DNA from: Omphiscola glabra
Taxonomy: Eukaryota > Mollusca > Gastropoda > Lymnaeidae
Length of the DNA stretch: 64,000 bases
NCBI GenBank assembly: GCA_964017045.1
Contig: OZ024794.1
Span: 56,867,108 to 56,931,107, forward strand
Reading direction: 5' to 3'
Positions within the stretch are counted from its first letter, which is position 1. Every line of letters starts with the position of its first letter. The notes below the pieces were generated by a model. It was not told the DNA's origin. It did not search any database and was given only the letters and a program-made list of their open reading frames with translations. Shown here in pieces: positions 1 through 12,030 of the stretch. The position numbers and the translations under genes are program-made.

Positions 1-80
1 TATTGTATGGTTTTCGAATAGGGGGGGTGCTAAAAAGGTATTGTGCCCCGGGCGCGAGTTAAGCTCGCTACGCCACTGTT

Positions 81-208
81 CGCTCTACACACTTCATGTG
101 AGCTGTGTCGCTCTACACACTTCCTTTGAGCTGTGTCGCTCTACACACTTCCTTTGAGCTGTGTCGCTCTACACACTTCCTGTGAGCTGTGTCGCGCTAC
201 ACACTTCC
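81..208. repeat. 28-bp tandem repeat, about 4.5 copies
   Basis: Units begin at 81, 109, 137, 165 and 193 with cgctctacacacttc and end in gagctgtgt. Copies differ at one or two positions. No coding sense is seen. Confidence 0.9.
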
Positions 209-2700
209 ACAATGTGATACTTTTGTAAAGAATCTAATTATTGAAATAAAAAAGATTAACGTCAACGTCTTAAACGAAATAATAAGTAACCGTTAAAATG
301 TCGAGATTGTAGAGAAGGTTAATCTAGTGTCCTAGTTATTTATATTTTTTCAACTGAAATGAACATTTTTTGAGCATCAAAAAAGGATTTTTGGTATGTA
401 AATCTTGATTAGAGTGAAAATGCCTGCAGGGATAATAAAGCTTTTGGGCGTAAAAATCAATTCTTTTGACAAAGGTGGTTGTCTGATATTGAAAGGAAAG
501 CGAAAGGAAGGGATGTGACGTTGTTAAAGTTAGATTTCATAATTATTGTTAGCAATACAATAACAAATTGGTTTATGTTCTGATGTTTTAATTTAATGTT
601 ATTAAATAATAATAACAATAATAATAATACAAGTTCTTAAGCATAGAATAAATTACTACTCTTATATTTAAACGAGTAATGATGGAAATCTCCAATAACA
701 AAAATATAAGCTGCCTACTCTACATGTGATCAGCTCACACAAGAGCCTATTCTACGTATGACAATGTCATACATAGCTAACTAGCCCTAGATTATTCCAT
801 TTGACCAACCTTTTCTTTAAAAACTTACGGAGAGAGAAATGAATTTTAAATTAGAATGAAACAATCTCTGTTTTATTTTAAAAATCGTTAGAATGGTAAA
901 CCCCCGAGTGACGCCATTGTTCAAATAGCCGTTACCTCTATTTACATTCCAGTCAATTTTCTTTTATTATTATATTTTATAATTTTGTGTCAGTTTGAAT
1001 GGACACTACATATGCTCTTGTGTAGCTATTTCAAAAGTCGAGTTTAATTAGAGTGTTGATGATATCTCCACCGAGAGGTATCGTTTAGTTCAGCCTGTCT
1101 CCGAGCGTAAGCTTAAATCGCGTTGTGACCCCCCCCCCCCCCCCCCCCCGAAACCAAGAAAACGAAGCTCATTATTGGACTAACCCTGAGGCGTTGATGG
1201 CTTACGGAGATTCGGAGCAGTAGAGAAGGAGTAGGCGAAATTAACTAAGTTGATTTATAATAATGTCTTATATAGATGAAACCGACCACGCATGGGTCAA
1301 TGGTCCACGAGGGAATTTTTTTTTTTTTGATTAAATATCATAGGAGAATTCACTGGATATCCACGTCACAGAAAGTTGGCCTAGTCCTTAGTTTTAATAC
1401 ACTCAGCCCAATGACCTATTTACGACATCAGTACCACCCCACTCCTCGTCCCATGCGGGCAACAAACACTCTCCTAAGATCTGGATGTCGTATTTAAAAC
1501 TCAAAAGTTTGTTGGCTTTATAATATTTTCATTAATGATTCAGACTAACTGACCACTGTCGGTAAACATTCTTTTTTAAATAATGGACTCGTGCCTCTTG
1601 TAATATAAAGTTATATAAATATATATATAGCATTTCTTGCTTGTCTTGCTTAATTTCATTCTAGCTTATTAATTGCAGTCTTGCTTAATAAATATTCCTG
1701 CTGGCTAAGTTTCTATCAGTAAACATGAAATATATCACTCATCCTCTGAGAAAAGAATATCAATAACAAAGTCTGATCAACTGTTTATTAGATTGTGTTA
1801 AAGGAACTAACCAATTTCACTACTAAGAGCAGTAGATTCATTTGAATGGCAACTATGCCCTAAGATGGGGCGGAAACGACTGAAGGATTAAAAATAGATT
1901 GTAAACTGGGCAACACATTTGTTCAGCAAATCTATTCAATCCAATATCCATCCGGACAGTCCTTCACATGTCAAAGTCGAGACAGTGGAGGGAATCTTTC
2001 GGAACCTCAGCCCTTAACTGGTACTGCCAAGAGGACAAGGAGCGAGAGCAAATACAACTACATGCGTAGAAAAAAAAGGGACTGCAGGAAAACGCCAATG
2101 GCATTCCAATATTATACATTACTATAATTTCGTTCATTTGAATACATGCCACACAACTATATTATTACAATATTTAAAACTGTCTTGTTGATCTTGTAGT
2201 TTATATTTTGTTGGCCCGGGTAGTGAGCTGCTTGCCTAATGTGCTGGGCAGTGTCGCAAATCATGTCCATAACGCCACAACGTGGGTCTCGTCTACCCCA
2301 CGCTAATGGGCTCCACTGTATGAAGGTAGAAAACGGGGCTTTCTATCAGTGAACTATTTATTTTACCTGTTTATGTTTATAAATTTCAAGGGCAATGAAA
2401 ATTTATTAGGGTGTGGGTGGGTGAAGGTGGACAGTGGCGTATGCGCGGGTCTTCGGGTTTTCTTACACTTTTTTGTATAATTCTTATTTCTTCAACCAGG
2501 TCGCAATCCTCCCTGTATTTCCTCTGTACACGTTTACACTGTGTAAGAACGAGAGTGGGCACATTTTTGTGTGGCTAAACGTATCTTAAATCCCAATAAT
2601 TTTACATAACTGAACATTTAAACTTTAAAAATAGATACATTTTTTTTCATTTCCCGAAAATACAGTTCAGGGGTAAATATTTTCTTTTTTAATTGTACGA
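209..2700. other. Unassigned AT-rich DNA
   Basis: I see no gene, RNA or transposon end here. A run of about 20 C lies near 1131-1149. Short open frames at 1276-1497 (+) and 1964-2152 (-) show no recognisable domain. Confidence 0.6.
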
Positions 2701-2710
2701 AGTGGCTTTT

Positions 2711-3010
2711 GGTACCCGGGTACCAGAATTGAGAGGTTGGGATTAAAAAATAGTTTTGTTTGGTTTGTAAGACAAAATGAGGTATCAAATGAAAGATAAT
2801 TGAATGTACTATACGTTTGAAATCTTAATTCTTCATTTTAACTAAAATAAACTACCACAAATGACATCCGAATAGCATTGAGTTTAATGTGTCCCGGGTC
2901 CGAAAGGGGGCGCTGCGTGTCCGTGTACATTTTGACTAATGCTATTCGGATTCAAAAATATTTTAAACCGTATTTTAATCCCAACCTCTCAATTCTGGTA
3001 CAAATGTACC
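2711..3010. mobile_element. Foldback / palindromic MITE-like element
   Basis: Near-perfect arms of about 35 bp face each other. The left arm, 2711-2747, contains ccagaattgagaggttggg. The right arm, 2974-3010, contains its reverse complement cccaacctctcaattctgg. A second, inner inverted pair of 14 bp (atccgaatagcatt at about 2868 and aatgctattcggat at about 2938) lies inside. No open frame is seen. This is the architecture of a non-autonomous DNA transposon; the superfamily and target duplication are not clear. Confidence 0.65.
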
Positions 3011-3478
3011 AATAGGTGCAGCCTTAATTGTAAGGAAATATTTGTTTTTTCACTTTGCGCAAAATACATTTTAAGTGTTGGAAAACTTTATGAGATTAAG
3101 AATAGTTCTTAAAGTTACAAAACTGTTACAGACGTGACCATTGGTAAGATATTTTTCTTCAAAATTTATTTTATTATAAAAATCAAAGAACTATTTTAAG
3201 GATGTGTCTCAAAGTGCGAGTTAAGATATTGTATAAAAATAAAGGATAGACATGATTAATACCATCATTATCTAACTTAATCGATGCACTTCTAATTAAT
3301 TGATTTAAAAGAAAATTAAATCAGAATTATAGTAGTTAAGTAACAACTTCATTGTGAGATTATATTTTGTGTGACAAGGCATTCTATTTTAGCTACACCT
3401 TAAACTAACATGTAAAAATGCTTATTGTTATGTTTCAATAATATTAGTTCTTTAGGTAGGATCTTCGATTACTAATGG

Positions 3479-3551
3479 TCGGGAAACCCCGAAAATCGCG
3501 ACCTCTATGCTTACCCATTATTACAAGTACCGAGATTTTGGGGTTTCCCCC
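3479..3551. repeat. Short imperfect inverted repeat
   Basis: gggaaaccccgaaaatc and gattttggggtttccc form arms of about 16 bp separated by about 36 bp. This is a possible stem-loop of unknown role. Confidence 0.5.
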
Positions 3552-4067
3552 CATGTTTTAGTAAACTATAGACACATTTACATTTTTATACCTGCCCAGA
3601 ATATGAACCCGCCATACTTTTTCTTCATTAGACTTTCTTTTAGCTTTTGAAAATAGCAGGAAAAAAGGTTTGTTTTTAGACTTATTATCATTTTACGGAG
3701 AGCTTTGCTATAATCTAAACTGTAGAAAGAATGCCAAACAATGGACCGATTTAGTGTTTAACCAAAGTCATTTATAAATAAATTAAGGACAGCTTGGGGG
3801 AGATTTCTCTACCATGGCATCAAGTACAATTAATTATTTTATTTATGTTTTAATTCGGTCTTGACAACTGACACGACTGGAATGAATTTGTCGTGCGTCT
3901 GATTATCAAGCGTTTTGATCAAGGTCCCGAGGTTACGAAAGGCTCACTGGCTCATGACTTCGGGCTTAAATGGCCAATTTAAATTATCGTCTGCTATTCA
4001 AAGGTATTGTTGCTAACATTAGTTTCACTAATTCCTTTTTTTTGTTGAAATATTTCGTTAACAAAAT

Positions 4068-4296
4068 TATGTGACTATATACCAAATAACATGTGACTAT
4101 ATGCTACACATAAACTTAAAAATATTTGACTAAACACTAAACATAAACTAAAGGACATAGATTATACATAAACTAAACAACATTGGCTATAGCCTACACA
4201 TACAATAAACAAAATGTCGCGAGAGACTACATATACACTTAACAACACGTGACTATAGACTGCACATAAACTAAACAACACGTTACTATTGATTTC
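4068..4296. repeat. Degenerate 35-40-bp tandem repeat
   Basis: Loose copies of a unit around cgtgactatagac and cacataaactaaacaaca recur about six times with many differences. It is an old, decayed minisatellite. Confidence 0.55.
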
Positions 4297-4464
4297 ACAA
4301 GGACTGTGGCTATGGGATATGTTTAAAAGCTTGCCCGTGGTGGCCGCCTACTTTTACCACTTTGTGTTGGTTCCAAAATCATGTTTGTTGTTTCTAAACT
4401 CGATTCCAGTCAGTTAAGTAGTGTTAATTAAAACATACCCAATAATATAGCTTTTTACATACCG

Positions 4465-4765
4465 ACCATCCCAGCCTTCAAAACTGCACTCAAAACACAT
4501 CTCTTTAAACTCTACTATCCTGACTGTATCCCCCCCTCTGACCGATAAACGATCCTGCTGGGTGCCGTCCATGGCTTGACATGTAAATAGTTATGGAATG
4601 GGTGTAGTGAATATACATTTGCTTTGTTTTATTTCATTAATGTATGTTAATTTTTAATTTCATGATTATATTCGTTAAATTTTATGTACAGCGTGTTGAG
4701 CCCAGCCCTAGGCTGGGGCACCGTGCTATATAAAACTACAACAACTACTACTAATAATAATGTTA
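4465..4765 (+). mobile_element. 3' end of a non-LTR retrotransposon
   Basis: A short + strand reading, PAFKTALKTHLFKLYYPD followed by stop, resembles the extreme C-terminus of LINE reverse transcriptases. It is followed by a 3' UTR-like stretch ending gctggggcaccgtgctatat and a simple-sequence tail of ACT/AAT triplets at 4733-4763. A 5'-truncated LINE insertion fits this. The family is not assigned. Confidence 0.6.
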
Positions 4766-5194
4766 GCTATGAGCCAGAGCGCACACATGCTTTTATATGA
4801 CAGTGCAACAGCTTTAAACTGATGTTTTCATATAGTTTATATACGTTTGTAGTCCAGGTTACTTTCAAAATTCTCCATCTATTAAACTGGGATGATTACA
4901 TGATATGCGTTTATGATTGAGAAATCTTTTTAAATTGGATGAGTCAAAGGGTTTTATAGTTGAGGCAAAATTAGAAAGTAAAAGCATCTGTCTCACAGCC
5001 ATTATCCGACATTCACCAGTCATTATTGGAATTCAATGAATTCAGTATTGATAGTACCCACAGCGGATATCATTTTGAATAGTATGTGTAACAATTTATT
5101 CATAGCTTCATAAACTATTTCTTTTTCGCTCTTCTTCTATCAGATGCGCCTCCGGAATACTTTAGAGGTTTAGTTAATTTTTTTTTAATGAAGA

Positions 5195-5370
5195 CTGTTT
5201 AAAAACCACGTTTACCTGGATATTAATTTTTTGTCATCGGCAACGCGTCTACGTGCCAAGTTTTAGCTCGATAGGTTGACGGGAAGTGGGTCAATTAACC
5301 TTCCGAATATTTTTCCCGCCACAAAGAAAGAAAGAAACACGAACAAAAGCGAAGTTATAATAAAGGATTT
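5195..5370 (+). repeat. Dispersed repeat copy (partner at 22.4 kb)
   Basis: Shares agctcgataggtt, ggtcaatta and the terminal gcgaagtta block with 22372-22520. Spacing is the same and divergence is moderate. It looks like the 3' region of a retroposon. Confidence 0.6.
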
Positions 5371-5554
5371 AAAGAAGTGATAATCATCAATGTTTGCGTT
5401 ATTCGTCACTGTATTTTTTCTTTATGAAACACGTATGACTTAAGTATAATCACAGGTCAAAGGTTGTAATTTCCCTCACCACATCCCCTCCCCGCACCAC
5501 TGAAGCAAGTGGAAATATTCATTCAAGTTAGTAATAATTTTTTCGGATTCTTTT

Positions 5555-5712
5555 CTTTAAAATAATCATGTTACCTTGAGTTTACTTTAAAATAATCATG
5601 TTACCTTGAGTTTACTTTAAAATAATCATGTTAACTTGAGTTAACTTTAAAATAATCATGTTAACTTGAGTTAACTTTAAAATAATCATGCCACCTAGAG
5701 TTGACTTTAAAA
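5555..5712. repeat. 30-bp tandem repeat, about 5 copies
   Basis: The unit contains actttaaaataatcatgtta followed by an accttgagtt-like end. The later copies drift. Confidence 0.9.
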
Positions 5713-6308
5713 TGTCGGTGAAGTACACAATTTAAGACCACTTTTATTTTAAAATCAGTAATACGGCTCGCATTTGTGATACATTGTCTGGGGAAGTTCC
5801 AAGGACAATCCAGCTGTCAAAGATTGACAATCTCAGTTCTTCCTAAAACTAAATACTGATCAGTGATGTAAATATTTCAGGACACAAAATGGAAGCTGTT
5901 CCTGGCTACATAGAATCCTTGTCAAAATATTCTACTTTACGCCCGGGGCATTTCCTGTCTTGTTTTGTATGCATATATCACATTAAAACAGAGTGAATGT
6001 GAAAAAAATACTCATAAAAAACTATACCAACAATGGATGGATTTAAAACACGTTCACTTTCACAGCCAATAATAAAATCTTCAAGAGTTTCTCCCTTCAC
6101 TTCCAGACCAAATGCGGCGCACGAGAAGCCTTGGCGCCCAGGGCGTTGGTGTAACATTACATCATTAAATAAGAATCATTGTAACTTGCTGGATTTCACC
6201 AGACACATCGAGTTTCGTTACAGACGTCTGGAAGACAAATATAGGATAACAGAGTTATTATTTCTGGCATGTCAAACTGAAAAGTGTCATTTGATGAAAG
6301 TTTACTTA
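5713..6308. other. Unassigned stretch
   Basis: A 93-codon open frame at 6033-6314 has no recognisable domain and runs into the hAT MITE. I see nothing supportable. Confidence 0.5.
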
Positions 6309-6316
6309 GTGTAGTT

Positions 6317-6498
6317 CAGTGGTCGGCAAACTCATAAGCCAAAAGAGCCAAAAAATCAGCAGCAGGAAGATTTGAGAGCCAAATTTATTTTCAAGAGCCT
6401 GTCAAGAACCATGTTTTTTTCGGGAGTCAAAACAGATTTGTGGCCGACTGGCCGAGCCGCACTCTGGTTGCCAAAGAGCCGCGATTTTCCGACCACTG
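6317..6498. mobile_element. hAT MITE, 182 bp, with 8-bp target duplication
   Basis: It starts CAGTGGTCGGCAAACTC and ends TTCCGACCACTG, classic hAT terminal inverted repeats. It is flanked by gtgtagtt (6309-6316) and gtatagtt (6499-6506), an 8-bp target-site duplication with one mismatch. It has no coding capacity; an unknown autonomous hAT must have moved it. Confidence 0.9.
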
Positions 6499-6830
6499 GT
6501 ATAGTTGATGCCCTACTTCGAGTTTTTTAAAAATATTTTTGCAATGATTTGTGAGTTCTGAGTGAACCAGTGTAGTTTCCAATTTTGTTATATTTGTGAT
6601 GGAAATATGTTTTATGGAAATCTTAGATTTCTGTTTTCTTTTCCCTTTTAATTGAAATTTGATTGGGAAACAATATATTCAATTGGAAAACTTTTCGACA
6701 GCTCTATTGATTAAAAGAAAACACACTGGGTAAATTGAATGATTCAAAAAGCGACCCGATGACATGCTTGGTCAATTAGATCTTTGCGATCATTTAGTTT
6801 TGCAACTACTTTTTTTAAAAAGATGTTAAT

Positions 6831-7066
6831 GCATCTTGTGGTCAATGGATAGACTGGTGATTCAATGACATAATCTTGTGGTCAATGGATAGAGTGGTGA
6901 TTCAATGACAGAATCTTGTGGTCAATGGATAGACTGGTGATTCAAGGACAGAATCTTGTGGTCAATAGATAGACTGGTGATTCAATGACAGAATCTTGTG
7001 GTCAATGGATAGACTGGTGATTCAATGACAGAATCTTGTGGTCAATGGATAGACTGGTGATTCAAT
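6831..7066. repeat. 40-bp tandem repeat, about 6 copies
   Basis: The unit contains cttgtggtcaatggatagac followed by tggtgattcaatgacagaat. Copies are almost identical, so the expansion is recent. Confidence 0.93.
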
Positions 7067-7164
7067 AAGCCAAAGTGTAACTATAAAAGAAGAGTTTTCT
7101 TTAATTAATTGTATGGGCATGGAAGCAAAATTTATAGAAAAAATGGTTGACCTATTTTAATTTT

Positions 7165-8795
7165 AAACTAGCCAATATACCTGGATTTTCCCGGGTTTAT
7201 ATTCGGAAAGGAATTCGAAAAGATTTTTCCTTTTACATTTTGACTATTGGGGCACCCGGGCCAAAATAAATTAAGATTACATACTTTCCAACAGTAAGTA
7301 TTTAAGGTTGGATAACGGACAAACATTATGTCAAAAATCGTTCCATTAAAATCGATTGAAAAACGCCCAAGATAAGGCATTGTATTTATAATAAAATGGG
7401 AACTCCACCCCCCTCCCCCATGCAAAAAAAAAAAAAAACCCGATTAGGATATTATAAACTTGAAGTCCACCTATACTTTAAAAGGTATTATGGAACGTAC
7501 GTTTACCAAAATTTGGCCTAGATACAAAAATGTACTTAGTAGCTTCCATTGTAACCCAAGCCTTTGTGTATAGATTTGGCTATCATTAGGAAAGTACATT
7601 GCAGAACATCCTACATTCATTTTGTACTTTCTAGAAACCTTAAGAACATCTATAGCTCTGATATCATAAATTTTTGAGTAAAATCAAATTAGAGAATTAT
7701 AGAAACATAAGAAACATAAAAAGGACTTTTATATAATTTTGAATACTTTATAAAAATCGAACGTTCTAGAATAAGAAAAGCTTCAATAACTTAAGATAAA
7801 TCGATCAATATCGCAAAAATTCTTAGGAAAGTAGAGTAATCTATTAAACTAAAATTACGATAAACTTGTATATCCCCTTAACATTTTCATAAGCTTTTAT
7901 ATCTATATAAAGCAATGGTGACCTTACTGAAAAAGTCTATATCTTATAAAAAATCGTTTAAAATAACTTTGAAGTGACTCATTGTTTTAATCATTTAATT
8001 CAATACCAAGGCATCTAAAACCAAATGCCGTAAATAGTGACGTGTTCCCGGTGGGGACCATTTCTATATGGTTACGTTTGAATTAATACTAAGATGGGGA
8101 CCCTTTCTATATGATTACGTTGGAATTAATACTAAGATAGGGACCCTTTCTATATGATTACGTTGGAATTAATACTAAGATAGGGACCCTTTCTATATGG
8201 TTACATTTGAATTAATACTAAGATAGGGACCCTTTCTATATGGTTACGTTGGAATTAATACTAAGATAGGGACCGTTTCTATATGGTTACGTTGGAATTA
8301 ATACTAAGATGGGGACCCTTTCTATATGATTACGTTGGAATTAATACTAAGATAGGGACCCTTTCTATATGGTTACGTTGGAATTAATACTAAGATAGGG
8401 ACCCTTTCTATATGGTTACGTTGGAATTAATACTAAGATAGGGACCCTTTCTATATGGTTACGTTGGAATTAATACTAAGATAGGGACCCTTTCTATATG
8501 GTTACATTTGAATTAATACTAAGATAGGGACCCTTTCTATATGGTTACGTTGGAATTAATACTAAGATAGGGACCCTTTCTATATGGTTACGTTGGAATT
8601 AATACTAAGATAAGGACCCTTTCTATATGGTTACGTTTGAATTAATACTAAGATAGAGACCCTAAATAAATCATCAGATAAATAGTCAAGTTAAAATTAA
8701 AAAAAAAAATTGTCCCATTCAAAATTGTTGAAAAATGTACGAGGGAAAGCACATACGTTATAAGGGAAACGAAATTAATGTCTATGTCCCAAAAC
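7165..8795 (+). repeat. Dispersed repeat copy 1 (partner at 38.1-39.2 kb)
   Basis: It begins near ccaatatacctgg...cgggttt and matches 38098-39210 in order: a ggggc.c.gggc block, gcattgtaac-like and tacattgcagaac blocks, a gaaacataa block, a tctaaaa.caa.tgccgta block and an end around aaattaatgtctatgtccc. Internal open frames are closed. Copy 1 differs from copy 2 by a 43-bp minisatellite of about 14 units (8054-8656). The class of element is unknown; no ends with target duplications were found. Confidence 0.75.
8054..8656. repeat. 43-bp minisatellite, about 14 copies
   Basis: The unit reads gggaccctttctatatggtt, then acgttggaattaatactaag and ata. Copies differ at a few fixed sites (ggttacgtt, gattacgtt, ggttacatt). 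It lies inside dispersed repeat copy 1, where copy 2 has only one equivalent unit. Confidence 0.95.
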
Positions 8796-8899
8796 ATTTT
8801 TGAATATCATGTTTTCAAAACCCTCCAGCATTTCATTATAGATTTTCAAGAGCATTTCTACCCAGGGGCGATATTTCAGGTTTTGTGTGGGGGGGGGGG

Positions 8900-10515
8900 G
8901 GCGAAACTTGGTAGTCTTGTTAAGTTGAAAAAAAGTTAAATCGACCAGAAATACAAAGTCACAAACCCACTCTTTGTCTTCAAACTCTGGGATACTTCAA
9001 CTTGCTTGCAAAGAATGATTGTATTTTTTTATGCAAATGAGATACCTTTTTCAACATTTTGGCACGGGTCAGCCATCTTACTTCTGCATAAAATGTATCG
9101 TCATTATAATCTGAGTCCAAAGACTTTAGAAATTCTTCGAACTGACAGTGATCCAACCATTTTGTCTAAATGAAGATAACTATTTTGACGACCACATGCA
9201 TGACATGGGCTATTTTGAGGGACATTGAACATACATTCTCCTGATGAATAATGCAATGAAAATTTAGCATTGAAGCATTACCAGCTTTGGAGGCATAATT
9301 TTCAATCAATTTTACTAAACCTTCTTGTTTTCCAACCAATGCTGGAGCACCATCCGTTATTAAGCCCTATTTGTTGTTAAGTTGTAACGAAAAGCGATTC
9401 AATGCCGATGTAACTGCCACTAACAAATCTCGTGACTTAGTAGTGTCCCTAACAGGATACGGTGATACCAATGCTTCTGTCTTTTTAAAATGGACATCTA
9501 CACACCTGATAAATATTGCCAATTTGGCAGTATCTGCCATAGCTGTGCTTCCATCCAATGCTAGAGCATACAATATACAACTCGGATGCTCGACTTTTCA
9601 AATGATCTTCAATATGTTTTCCAATGTCTTCCACACGCCTAGTTATAGTCTGAAGACACAGACTTAAATTTTGAGAAATCATTCTTCTTTTTGGACACAG
9701 AACTTTAACAAAGATCTCCAAACTTTGCTTAAGGGGGTAGTTCGCAAATTACGTCATGCAAATATTGACTTTTTAGACCCTCCTTCCCCCGTCACAAAGT
9801 GTCACAAATTTGTTTACCCCCCACCCCCTTAGGTGTCACGTCCCACCTAAAAAGAAAATCAAAACATGCATACACTTTTCTAACTTTTATTTTATTTTTT
9901 AACCTTTTCCCATAATGGATTAAGATGTAGTATTATTAGAAAATTGTGACGCGAAACAACGAAGTCGTCATCCACAAGCCGAATATAAAGTGGCCACGAC
10001 AGTTTTTGGGTCATTTTAAAAATTAATTTTTTTAAAATTAATTGAATAAAGATTTATCAAAATTTTTTAGATTTAAGAAAATTAAAAAAAATAAAAATAA
10101 TGTGTGACGTCACAAAATTTTGACCCCCCCCCCCCCGCCTGTCACAAACTCTCGATCCCCCACCCCCCTCTCACCACTGTGCGTGGCGTGAAATGCGAAC
10201 GACTCCTAACATGGCTTCGATTTGTTGGCTAGTTTCATGTCTACTGCATATCTAGCTTTTACATAGCATGCTGACTCTGAAGTCGCTCTAGTAAATATCT
10301 TTTGTTGTGCAGATTTTGTTTAAAAAAAATTAATTTACTTGGTCTTGTCGAAATTGCCCTTTGTACTTATCAAATCAAACTAATTGGCATGTTTAGTCTC
10401 GTAGTGCTGTTTGATGTTAGATACTCTTTCAAAACAGAGACAGATTCTTTGCATATCAAGCATGTGGACTTTATTTTAATTTCAACGATAAAAAAGTTTA
10501 TAGTCAACTTGTCTT
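8900..10515 (-). pseudogene. hAT transposase remnant, GTF2IRD2-like
   Basis: Minus-strand pieces in broken frames read as a hAT transposase of the kind domesticated as GTF2IRD2. In order they are: a CLICKE...H-type BED finger near 10400-10470; ACYVKARYAVDMKLANKSKPC near 10205-10290; ITRRVEDIGKHIEDHLKS at 9485-9721; LDGSTAMADTAKLAIFIR at 9440-9570; ITDGAPALVGKQEGLVKLIE at about 9300-9370; and DSDYNDDTFYAEVRWLTR at about 9070-9130. Frameshifts and stops separate them, and a MITE at 9733-10206 splits the gene. It cannot make a working enzyme. Terminal repeats were not resolved. Confidence 0.8.
9733..10206. mobile_element. 474-bp MITE nested in the hAT remnant
   Basis: The ends are GGGGGTAGTTCGCAAATTAC on the left and, reading inward from the right, GGAGTCGTTCGCATTTCACG. 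TAA flanks both sides (9730-9732 and 10207-10209), a 3-bp duplication of the PIF/Harbinger type. The interior holds cacaaa/tgtcac motifs, a run of about 13 C and no gene. The hAT protein reading resumes on either side, so this insertion came later. Confidence 0.75.
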
Positions 10516-10936
10516 AAAAACTTGTTAATTCTTAAAATAGCCCAAAACCAATGAATTTAAAAAAGAAAGCGTGAAATATTTCAAATATCTCTTTGCTATA
10601 ACTTAAAATATATGATACGAACTACTCATGATGTAATGTTCTTTTGGTTATATGTTAAATAAAGTTAACACTTATGTTCGTTTGACCTAGCTCCTCAGGC
10701 CGCAACATGACTGCCGGCATGATTCATGTATCCATAAATATTCTAATTTTATTTACATAGCTCATAAAAAACCCCACAAAATTTCCGCCCCCCAAAACTG
10801 AACGCGGTATTTTGTAAATAAAATGAAAAGCCCGTCATTATTTGTAATGCAAAGTTTGATCAAGATCCATTACATTATTCAGAAACGTATGCGGAACAAA
10901 CATCATATTATGTCATGCATTAGGTAGGTAAATATT

Positions 10937-11124
10937 CAGAGGCGTAGCGAGAGAGTTTGGCGTCCGGGGACAAGATTCATTTTAAAGCGCCCCTTTTTCT
11001 TTTTTTTCAACTCTCAGACCCATTATTTTCATCAATAAAATAACATCAAAGCACATTTTAGCGCCCCTAGCTAGCTGGCGCCTGGGGACATCTGTCCCCC
11101 CTGTCCCTCTTCGCTACGCCTGTG
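10937..11124. mobile_element. hAT MITE, 188 bp, perfect 8-bp target duplication
   Basis: It starts CAGAGGCGTAGCGAGAGAG and ends CTCTTCGCTACGCCTGTG. It is flanked by identical taaatatt (10929-10936 and 11125-11132). The interior contains gcgcccc blocks and a T-rich run. It is a recent insertion, judged by the intact duplication. Confidence 0.9.
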
Positions 11125-11611
11125 TAAATATTATATCAGAAAGATTCACGGATGAACATTTGAAATTAATGGATTTTTAAAGATACATATTTCTGTTTAA
11201 GACATACACATAATTTACAATATTTTTTTCATGAGAGTATATAAATGGATATCTTGCTAGTGACAATTAAAGCAGCGCTAGACGGAACAACCCGAGAGGA
11301 TTACAAGATAATTAAATTGGTTTAAATGGAGCAGCCGAGAGGCAGCCAGACTCGTCGATAGAATGACACTGAACTAGACGGATGATGTGGAGACAGATTA
11401 ACAGCCCCCGAGGGCGCGTGCGTGGGGACGAAACGCCAGGGAACTGACCGAGTGGAAGTATGTGGTCAATCTGACCAGAAACCTCAATGGGGCCTAGCCA
11501 TATTAATAGATGACGATGAATCGAGATTAGTTTTAGCCAATCTTTAAAAAAAAACACAAAAACGTTTAATTTTTATTTTCGTGAAAAAAAAAACGGCTTC
11601 TTTGCGTGCGG

Positions 11612-11750
11612 AAGTCTGTTTACAAGATCAAATTTTCGTCAAATTTTTTTTTGAACGCACTATGTTCTGTCACAAGAAAGTGCTTTCATGAAGAAGTATG
11701 GCGACAATTTGACGAAAATTGAACGAAAATTTGATCACGTGAACTGAGCA
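11612..11750. mobile_element. MITE-like element, family member A
   Basis: The ends gtctgtttacaagatcaaat and, inverted, cagttcacgtgatcaaattt are imperfect inverted repeats. The inner gaacgcactatgttctg is shared with a second copy at 44873-45048. Confidence 0.6.
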
Positions 11751-11811
11751 TTAGTAAATAATAATATAAAAACACTTTTCAATTTTTATTTACGTGAGAA
11801 CATCGGCTACT

Positions 11812-12030
11812 TTACGGGCTAAGACAGGTGTGGCCAACCCGAATGGCTTCACAGGCCAAACCAAATGGCTTCACGGACTAAGACAGGGTGGCCAAACCAA
11901 ATGGCTTTACGGGCAAAGACAGGGGGTGACCAACCCAAATGGCTTTACGGGCTAAAACAGGGGTGGCCAACCCAAATGGCTTTACGGGCTAAGACAGGGG
12001 TGGCCAACCCAAATGGCTTTACGGACAATT
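11812..12030. repeat. Roughly 37-bp tandem repeat, about 6 copies
   Basis: The unit contains gacaggggtggccaaccc then aaatggctttacgggctaa, with indels between copies. The open frame at 11865-12101 is only this array read through. The caggggtggccaacc part looks like a hAT terminal repeat. Confidence 0.85.

Noticed and set aside
9371..9667. 98-codon plus frame
   Set aside because: Shadow of the minus-strand hAT transposase, which gives clear protein similarity on the other strand.
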